DNA of 64,000 bases. It comes from Antiquaquibacter metalliresistens. Its GTDB lineage: Bacteria > Actinomycetota > Actinomycetes > Actinomycetales > Microbacteriaceae. Numbering within the stretch: position 1 is the stretch's first letter; every line of letters starts with the position of its first letter. The position numbers were made by a program, and so were the translations under genes. Below, piece by piece: positions 59,044-64,000 of this stretch. The notes beneath the pieces are model-generated. The model was not told the DNA's origin, ran no database searches, and saw nothing but the letters and a program-made list of their open reading frames with translations. The DNA is taken from assembly GCF_029211225.1 (NCBI RefSeq), contig NZ_JARGEM010000003.1, positions 434,001-498,000 on the forward strand. The letters run 5' to 3'.

Positions 59044-60501
59044 TCAGTGCGCTCCGGGCTGCGGGCCGAACTCGCTCTCGGGCTTCGGCACGAACCATGC
59101 CGCGACGATCGCCGCCAGCGAGATGATCGCGCCGGCGAGAAATGCGGTGTGGATTCCGGTGGCCAGGGCCGTGACATCCCCTGCGCCCGCTTCGGCCGCG
59201 CCCACCTTGCCGATGGTCAGCAGCGCGATGAACAGCGCGGTGCCGGCCGCGCCCGCCAGCTGCTGCACGGTGCCGATGGTGGCGGAGCCGTGCGAATACA
59301 GCTCAGGCTTGACCGAGCCGAGCGCCGTGGTGAACAGCGGCGTGAACATCAGCGCGAGCCCGACCGAGAGCACGATGTGCAGGGCGAGCACCAGGCCCCA
59401 CGGCGTGTTCTCGCCGTAGGTGGTCATGGTCCACAGTGCGGCGCTGACGATGATCGCGCCGGGCACGATGAGCGGTCGCGGGCCGACCTTGTCGTAGAGC
59501 CGGCCGATAATCGGCCCCGCGAAGCCCATCATGAGGCTGCCGGGCACGAGGATCAGGCCGCTGACGGCGGGCTCCAGCCCGAGCACGTCCTGCGTGTAGA
59601 TCGGCAGGATGATGATGGTGCCGAACAGCGCACCCATCATGATCACCATCAGCACGATGGAGACGCTGAATCCGCGGGCCCGGAACGTGCGCAGGTCGAG
59701 GAAGGCCTGCTCCCGACGCTGCAACTGCACCTGGCGCAGGATGAAGAGCGCGAGCGCGACGCCGCCAACCGTCAGGGGGATCCACGGTGCCATGAGTGCG
59801 TGCCCGGAGACGGCCTCGCCGAGGCTGGAGAGCCCGAAGATCAGCCCGCCGAACGCGAACGCGGAGAGCACGACCGAGAGCGCGTCGAGCGGCACCGTGC
59901 GCGGCTCGGTGACGTTCTTCACCCGGGCGGCGCCGAGCGCGAGCGCGAAGATGGCGATCGGCAGCACGAGGATGAAGATGAAGCGCCACTCGAGCGCCTG
60001 CACGATCAGTCCGCCGACGGCGGGGCCGACGGCCGGTGCCACCGACATGACGATGGAGATGTTGCCCATGGTCTTGCCGCGCTCGTGCGGCGGCACGAGG
60101 GTCATCACGGTGGTCATCAGCAGCGGCATCATGATCGCCGTGCCGGAGGCCTGCACGATGCGGCCCGCGAGCAGCACCTCGAAGCCGGGTGCGATCGCGG
60201 CGATCGCGGTGCCGGCGGTGAACAGGCTCATCGCCAGGATGAACACGGTGCGGGTGCTCAGGCGCTGCATGAGCCAACCGGTGGTGGGGATGACGACGGC
60301 CATCGTGAGCATGAACGCGGTGGACAGCCACTGCGCGGTGCTCTCCTCGATGTCGAGCGCCACCATGATCTTGGGGATGGCGACACCGATGACGGTCTCG
60401 TTGAGGAAGACGACGAAGGTCGCCACGAGCATGAGGTTGATGACGAGGCGGTTGCGGCCGCGGTGGTCTGGAGCCAGTTCGGTCTCTGGCTGGGTGGACA
60501 T
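59044..60501 (-). CDS. DHA2-family MFS multidrug exporter
   Basis: A 485-residue permease with about 14 helices. Motif C typical of antiporters is in SVAPAVGPAVGGLIVQALEWRFIF, and the first helix carries FLNETVIGVAIPKIMVAL as in EmrB/LfrA-type pumps. Drug:H+ antiport is the likely activity; substrates unknown. ATG at 60501 is the best start; the longer in-frame version has a non-homologous extension. Upstream GTGAAC occurs at 60592-60597, 60601-60606 and again near 60676, possible operator half-sites. No regulator gene is adjacent. Confidence 0.88.
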   Translation of the reverse strand: MSTQPETELAPDHRGRNRLVINLMLVATFVVFLNETVIGVAIPKIMVALDIEESTAQWLSTAFMLTMAVVIPTTGWLMQRLSTRTVFILAMSLFTAGTAIAAIAPGFEVLLAGRIVQASGTAIMMPLLMTTVMTLVPPHERGKTMGNISIVMSVAPAVGPAVGGLIVQALEWRFIFILVLPIAIFALALGAARVKNVTEPRTVPLDALSVVLSAFAFGGLIFGLSSLGEAVSGHALMAPWIPLTVGGVALALFILRQVQLQRREQAFLDLRTFRARGFSVSIVLMVIMMGALFGTIIILPIYTQDVLGLEPAVSGLILVPGSLMMGFAGPIIGRLYDKVGPRPLIVPGAIIVSAALWTMTTYGENTPWGLVLALHIVLSVGLALMFTPLFTTALGSVKPELYSHGSATIGTVQQLAGAAGTALFIALLTIGKVGAAEAGAGDVTALATGIHTAFLAGAIISLAAIVAAWFVPKPESEFGPQPGAH

Positions 60502-60591
60502 GGCGTGATCGGTCAAAACGGTCCCGTCGGTGTGTTGAGTGGTGGAGATGGAGCGAGGAATGGGGATGCGGGCAGCCCGGCCCGCTCGGAA

Positions 60592-60606
60592 GTGAACGTT
60601 GTGAAC
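60592..60606. promoter_or_regulatory. Direct repeat GTGAAC-GTT-GTGAAC upstream of exporter
   Basis: Two direct copies (60592-60597, 60601-60606) 9 bp apart, 91-105 bp upstream of the exporter start, in the 182-bp gap that otherwise shows nothing definite. Confidence 0.3.
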
Positions 60607-60683
60607 ATCCTGTCGTATTCCCCCGACATCGGTGTTGCGGTTTCGGCCCGGATGCGTTCGCCTCGCGCGAACATCGGGTGAAC

Positions 60684-61172
60684 TCAGCGCGGGGTGAGAC
60701 GGAAGATGCGCAGTTCGCGACCGGCCGTGCGCTCGTAGCCGCGATATCCGGGCCAGTTGCGTTCCAGCAGCACCCAAGTCTCCTCGCGCAGTTCCGCAGG
60801 CACCGGCACCGCGGTCACGTCGATGCGCTTGCCCTTCACCTCGACGAACACGTCGGGGTGGGCGAGCAGGTTGAACGTCCAGGCCGGGTGCGTGTCGCGC
60901 GCGAAGTTGCTGCCGGTGACGAGCATGTCCACCCCGTCGGGGCAGTACATCAGCTCGATGCGCCGCGGCTCACCCGTCTTGGCTCCCAGCGTGTGCAGTA
61001 CCAGGGATGGCACGATCGCCCCGCTGATCGGCGTGCGTCCGCGCGTGAACACCCGCGCCCCGCGCTCCAGCGTCGGCATCACCCGGGGCCCCACCGTGCG
61101 GAACACCCACGTGCGCGACATCGCGGACACGGCGGGTCGCATGAATCGTGGCAGCACCCGCCCATTCTGCAC
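60684..61172 (-). CDS. Nitroreductase/deazaflavin-dependent (F420) family protein
   Basis: A split-barrel protein of about 162 residues related to Ddn of mycobacteria. Family elements: GRTPISGAIVPSLVLHTLGAKTGEPRRIELMYCPDG, GSNFARDTHPAWTFNLLAHPDVFVEV and RNWPGYRGYERTAGRELRIFRLTPR. The family binds the deazaflavin cofactor F420 and reduces enones or nitro compounds, though some members are flavin-linked. GTG at 61172 is chosen because AGGAGGG lies 9 nt upstream; an ATG at 61193 would place that site inside the gene. Confidence 0.8.
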   Translation of the reverse strand: MQNGRVLPRFMRPAVSAMSRTWVFRTVGPRVMPTLERGARVFTRGRTPISGAIVPSLVLHTLGAKTGEPRRIELMYCPDGVDMLVTGSNFARDTHPAWTFNLLAHPDVFVEVKGKRIDVTAVPVPAELREETWVLLERNWPGYRGYERTAGRELRIFRLTPR

Positions 61173-61197
61173 GCACAACGACCCTCCTCGCATCGAC

Positions 61198-61203
61198 TAG
61201 ACT
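61198..61203 (+). promoter_or_regulatory. -10 box TAGACT ahead of the tRNA-Pro locus
   Basis: TAGACT ends 13 nt before the degenerate tRNA copy at 61217. No second promoter is seen before the intact tRNA at 61308, so both may be transcribed from here. Confidence 0.4.
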
Positions 61204-61216
61204 CGACGGGTTGTCA

Positions 61217-61287
<71 letters not shown>

Positions 61288-61307
61288 ACAACTGAAAAAT
61301 GATGCCA

Positions 61308-61381
<74 letters not shown>

Positions 61382-61385
61382 CAGA

Positions 61386-61421
61386 AAATCCCTGATGAGA
61401 AGCAATTTTCATCAGGGATTT
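61386..61421. terminator. Bidirectional terminator between tRNA-Pro and integrase
   Basis: AAATCCCTGATGA (61386-61398) and TCATCAGGGATTT (61409-61421) form a perfect 13-bp stem with a 10-nt loop; A-tract on one side and T-tract on the other serve both strands. Confidence 0.85.
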
Positions 61422-61443
61422 GTTGTTTCTGAACGTCGTTTTC

Positions 61444-61465
61444 TCTGGTCCCCCTCTGGTCCCCC
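61444..61465 (+). repeat. 11-bp tandem repeat pair (possible integrase arm sites)
   Basis: TCTGGTCCCCC at 61444-61454 and again at 61455-61465, back to back. Inverted counterparts are at 61531 and 61542. Confidence 0.85.
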
Positions 61466-61488
61466 TGGACAGGTAGGCGTGGTCGACC

Positions 61489-61530
61489 TGTGGATGACAG
61501 AATCCGTCGCGATGCCCTGTCTGTGGATAA
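61489..61530. other. DnaA-box pair within the repeat-flanked interval
   Basis: TGTGGATAA (61522-61530) is the perfect complement of TTATCCACA; TGTGGATGA (61489-61497) differs at one base. Both lie between the two inverted repeat pairs. It could be a DnaA-binding site or chance. Confidence 0.5.
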
Positions 61531-61551
61531 GGGGACCAAAAGGGGACCAGA
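61531..61551 (-). repeat. 11-bp spaced inverted counterparts of the TCTGGTCCCC repeats
   Basis: GGGGACCA at 61531-61538 and GGGGACCAGA at 61542-61551 are inverted copies of TCTGGTCCCC with the same 11-bp period. Together with 61444-61465 they flank a 65-bp interval. Confidence 0.8.
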
Positions 61552-61577
61552 ACGGTAAAAATCGGCGACGGAGCCGC

Positions 61578-62810
61578 TCATAGCCCGCGTCCCGTGCCCT
61601 GCCGTGATCGTCGCGATGGGTTCCGAGGAGTGTCTCTGCTGAGGAAGGCGTTGGCCTGTTCTGCGGCGGAGGCGAGGTGGCGGTCATCGGGGTGGAGGTA
61701 GCCGCGAGTGGTCTCGATTGAGGCGTGTCCGAGGATCTCTTGGAGGACATGGAGGGGAACCCCGGCGTCGGCGAGCCAGGTGGCGCCGGTGTGTCGGAGA
61801 CCGTGTCGGGTGAGGTTCGGCAGGCCGAGGTCAGCAACAACCTGGTCCCAGCTGGTGGCGTCGCGAACGGTGGCCGTCGTGAGGAAGCCGCCCCGTGGAC
61901 CGACGAGGAGTGGTGAGTCCGCTTGCTTGAACGCGCAGAGTCGTTTCAGGACCGGCCGGAGTGGGTCGAGAATCGGCACGCGACGCTCCTTGCGGCTCTT
62001 GGTTGGTTTGGTGATGAGGCCGCCCCTGCCGGGAAAGACCTGTCGTCTGATGATGACGAGGTTCTTTGTGAAGTCCACGTCTCCGACTTGAAGTCCGGAG
62101 ACTTCTGAAGAACGTGCTGCCAGTAGAGCGGCGAGCATCACGAAGTCTGAATAGGACTGGTGGACGGTGCCGCAGGCGGAGGCGAGCTGGTTCAGCTTCT
62201 GCAGGTCAGGGATCGCGTGCGTGCGCGGGGCAGCATCTTCGGCCGGTTGGATTCGGAAGGCGTTTCTGTGGAGACTCCGCTTCGCACGGTGCTTGGCGGG
62301 ATTGATTGTGATCAGGCCATCGCGAACGGCTTCGTCGAGCACCCGCACGAGTGGCGCGATGGTGTTCTTGATCGTCGATGCGCCGTACTGCTTCTCCCAG
62401 TCATCAATCGTGCGGTCGATCATTCCAGCCGTGATCTGCGTGACGGGCAGATGGCCGAGCGCCGGGAGCACTCGGAGCCGAAGACCGTACCGGTAGTTGT
62501 CGCCGGTTGAGGTCATATCGAGGCCTCGTGCCCATCGATCGTCGATCGAGGTGAAGAACTCCAGGAGGGTCATGGAGATGTCCATGCCCTTGACCGAAGA
62601 GTTCCGGAGCGTTTCGAAGAATGCCCGTGCGGTTGCCTCGTCTTTCACGATCTCGGTACGGATCACTCGCTGCTTGTTGAGCGGATCGGTCCAGCGTGCC
62701 CGCGCTCGAATCCCGTAGGAGCGTCGTTCCATGTCGGTGGAGATCCTCACCCCGATCGGCGGCACCGGTCGGGGTGAGGACTCAGGCATTGGCTCAGTTG
62801 GGCGAGCCAT
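61578..62810 (-). CDS. int: Tyrosine-type site-specific integrase
   Basis: Phage-type integrase of 410 residues. N-terminal arm-binding part (about 20-75), core-binding SAM-like domain (about 80-175) and catalytic domain with Arg233 (ARSSEVSGL), Lys271 (TKSRKERRVP), His336-x-x-Arg339 (HGLRHTGATW), His362 (LGHASIETT) and Tyr371 (RGYLHP). All catalytic residues are present. ATG at 62810; a longer form would read through the excisionase gene. It overlaps the xis-like gene by 17 bp, and its 3' end points at the tRNA-Pro, so it should mediate integration there. Confidence 0.93.
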   Translation of the reverse strand: MARPTEPMPESSPRPVPPIGVRISTDMERRSYGIRARARWTDPLNKQRVIRTEIVKDEATARAFFETLRNSSVKGMDISMTLLEFFTSIDDRWARGLDMTSTGDNYRYGLRLRVLPALGHLPVTQITAGMIDRTIDDWEKQYGASTIKNTIAPLVRVLDEAVRDGLITINPAKHRAKRSLHRNAFRIQPAEDAAPRTHAIPDLQKLNQLASACGTVHQSYSDFVMLAALLAARSSEVSGLQVGDVDFTKNLVIIRRQVFPGRGGLITKPTKSRKERRVPILDPLRPVLKRLCAFKQADSPLLVGPRGGFLTTATVRDATSWDQVVADLGLPNLTRHGLRHTGATWLADAGVPLHVLQEILGHASIETTRGYLHPDDRHLASAAEQANAFLSRDTPRNPSRRSRQGTGRGL

Positions 62811-63012
62811 GGTGCGGCTCCAATTTCTGCAGCCATTCGTCGATCGCTTCGAGCCGGTACCGGGCAATACCGCCGAGCTTGATGAATGGTGGTCCGGTCT
62901 CCGCGGAGCGCCATCGAGACAGTGTCGATTCGGAGACCTTCAGGTACGAGGCGACTTCTCGACTATCCAGCAATGGCGAGACGGGCGCGGTCGCTTCGGC
63001 TGCGTTGCTCAT
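62794..63012 (-). CDS. xis: Excisionase-type helix-turn-helix protein
   Basis: A 72-residue DNA-binding protein of the MerR/excisionase-like HTH_17 family: LLDSREVASYLKVSESTLSRWRSAETGPPFIKLGGIARYR is the winged HTH. Such proteins (Xis, AlpA type) bend attachment-site DNA and steer the integrase to excision. Coupled to int (17-bp overlap) and to the DUF4913-like gene upstream (4-bp overlap). Confidence 0.87.
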   Translation of the reverse strand: MSNAAEATAPVSPLLDSREVASYLKVSESTLSRWRSAETGPPFIKLGGIARYRLEAIDEWLQKLEPHHGSPN

Positions 63013-63572
63013 GACTCCTCCTGCGGAGGATCGCCGAGCGAACGGTAGAACTCGTCCTCAGCCGCTTGACGTCGCTGAACGTCATCAACGACGAACTCAA
63101 CGAAGTCGGCTTCCCGGTCGGTGATCATCGCTTCTTCGGAGGGAGTAGGCGGCTCTTCCCCGGGCCAGGTGGCTTGCCGTGTGGGGCGATCACGATCGAG
63201 TCGAGTCCCGGAAGTAGCTACCCAGTCCCGGAGGCGGAGGCGAGCATCCGCAAAGTCGCGATGCCACCCCAGCGGTGCGGATCCGTTTTGGTTGGGGTCG
63301 TAGGCGCACAGCCAGTGCAGATGCAGCGCTGACAGCTCCCACACGAGCTCGGGGTGACGATGCCAGTAGGGCGGGATCACTGCGGCTGGGAGTCCGTACC
63401 TGCGGCGGAGCCAGTCGACCCAGCGATTCAGCTCCAGCCACTCGACTTCCGCGTCGTTCGCGGTGAGGAGATTCCAGTTGATCGGATGCGGTGGTTCAGC
63501 GACCAGCGATTCGTCGTAGTCATCTTCGTCGCGCCCTTCGTGTGCTTCAGCTGTGGGAACGAAGTCACTCAT
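63009..63572 (-). CDS. DUF4913-like protein of actinobacterial mobile elements
   Basis: A 187-residue acidic soluble protein. The core (LNRWVDWLRRRYGL ... IPPYWHRHPELVWELSALHLHWLCAYDPNQ, then GWHRDFADARLRLRDWV) resembles DUF4913, a Trp/His-rich family almost confined to actinobacterial plasmids and integrative elements; the assignment is from memory of the pattern. A conserved Arg-Asp rich tail (RLDRDRPTRQATWPGEEPP) follows. Function unknown; its place between ssb and xis suggests a role in replication or transfer of the element. Confidence 0.6.
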   Translation of the reverse strand: MSDFVPTAEAHEGRDEDDYDESLVAEPPHPINWNLLTANDAEVEWLELNRWVDWLRRRYGLPAAVIPPYWHRHPELVWELSALHLHWLCAYDPNQNGSAPLGWHRDFADARLRLRDWVATSGTRLDRDRPTRQATWPGEEPPTPSEEAMITDREADFVEFVVDDVQRRQAAEDEFYRSLGDPPQEES

Positions 63573-63587
63573 GATGACCGCTCCTGC

Positions 63588-64000
63588 TCAGATGCTGACC
63601 GCAGGAGCGACATCTGACTGCGCTCGTGTTCGGGCGGGGGATTCAAAAGGGGAGGCATCACGACCGGTCGACTCACGCATGTTGCTGTCGCGATGGGGTC
63701 CGCGATCGACCTCGTATTGGGTGCGCGCTACGTCGTGACCAAAGCGGGACACGATGAACTCCTCGGCTGCGACGCTCTGGCCATCCTTCTCGTAGCTGTA
63801 CTCGCGCACGCGCCCGGTGGCGATGAACTTGTCGCCCTTGTGGAATCGCGCGGCTCCTTCTTCGGCTGCGCGGCGGAAGGCACTCATGTCGTGGAAGGAC
63901 GGGTCGAGCTGCGTGAAACTTCCGTCTGGCGTCTGCTGCGAATGCTCTATGCCGATCCGCGCGTAGAACCGCGCGGTGCCGTCCTCGGTGTAGGTCAGAC
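63588..64000 (-). CDS. ssb: Single-stranded DNA-binding protein of the element, 5' end cut by window edge
   Basis: The frame is open to 64000 and holds most of an OB fold: LTYTEDGTARFYARIG, then FHDMSAFRRAAEEGAARFHKGDKFIATGRV, YSYEKDGQSVAAEEFIVSRFGHDV. The C-terminal tail is polar and lacks the acidic DDDIPF-type tip of chromosomal SSB, as is usual for plasmid and ICE versions. An internal ATG at 63887 is not the start, because the OB fold begins upstream. Spacing to the DUF4913-like gene is 15 bp. Confidence 0.85.
   Translation of the reverse strand, partial: LTYTEDGTARFYARIGIEHSQQTPDGSFTQLDPSFHDMSAFRRAAEEGAARFHKGDKFIATGRVREYSYEKDGQSVAAEEFIVSRFGHDVARTQYEVDRGPHRDSNMRESTGRDASPFESPARTRAQSDVAPAVSI

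Larger units (their letters stand above)
61382..64000. mobile_element. Left end of an integrative element at tRNA-Pro
   Basis: Directly after the tRNA come a terminator, inverted 11-bp repeat pairs, then on the minus strand integrase, excisionase-type HTH, a DUF4913-like gene and ssb. This is the gene order of the integration/excision end of actinobacterial integrative (conjugative) elements or plasmid-like prophages. The right end and attR are beyond the window, so size and transfer functions are unknown. The tRNA 3' half is the likely att core. Confidence 0.8.

Overview
The window reads as a contiguous piece of chromosome from a high-GC actinobacterium, most likely a member of the Microbacteriaceae. 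The basis is gene content and order (a hisA-position PriA-type enzyme, DUF1844-infC-rpmI-rplT, argC-J-B-D-F-G-H, xerD-parA-scpA-scpB-rluB-tyrA-cmk-der), very high GC with GTG starts and 4-bp stop/start overlaps, many apparently leaderless genes (a TANNNT -10 box 6-8 nt before an ATG or GTG), and strong recurrence of the oligomer GGATGCC/GGCATCC. The family assignment is inference; the 16S gene would settle it.

Layout. 1-1195: truncated lexA and a divergent small LysM membrane protein (ChiZ/DivS type) sharing an SOS-box intergenic region. 1226-5100: hisC-hisB-hisH-priA plus an SseB-family gene. 5114-13215, all minus strand: an amidohydrolase-MFS-carboxylesterase-GAP family module and a two-component system, which looks like an accessory catabolic or detoxification island. 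13278-15945: DUF1844 gene, infC (ATC start)-rpmI-rplT and a SpoU-type rRNA methyltransferase. 16016-19387: a glutamate-type amino-acid ABC transporter whose binding-protein gene carries an apparent single-base frameshift. 19399-22934: pheST. 23146-31927: a DUF937 protein, the complete arginine pathway from argC to argH without argR, and a tiny membrane protein. 31944-34056: a SatD-like protein with a membrane partner, facing a DUF817 gene across an intergenic region that carries three copies of one dyad. 34060-35346: tyrS. 35347-41317: a full rrn operon (16S-23S-5S, no tRNA in the spacer) with leader, antitermination-like boxes and terminator. 41340-50665: TPR-like protein, HAD phosphatase, a 47-aa protein, TlyA (apparently CTG start), alpha/beta hydrolase, NAD kinase, RecN, a lipoprotein, CTP synthase and a Nudix enzyme. 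50674-58502: chromosome-maintenance cluster xerD, parA, scpA, scpB, rluB, tyrA, cmk, der, Nudix. 58503-61172: a repeat-bearing gap, a DHA2-family drug exporter and a DDN-like deazaflavin (F420) protein. 61217-64000: a degenerate and an intact tRNA-Pro followed by integrase, excisionase, a DUF4913-like gene and ssb, i.e. the left end of an integrative element that continues beyond the window.

Most of the window is ordinary core metabolism and information processing. The stretches that deserve attention are the SatD-like/membrane-protein pair with its operator array (31944-33160), the tRNA-Pro integration locus with inverted pairs of 11-bp tandem repeats (61217-61551), the palindrome/tandem-repeat composite after pheT (23003-23087), the paired ACTCAGGA palindromes (58642-58802), the CTG-started tlyA, and the frameshifted transporter gene. 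No CRISPR array, replication origin of the chromosome, or known anti-phage system was seen.
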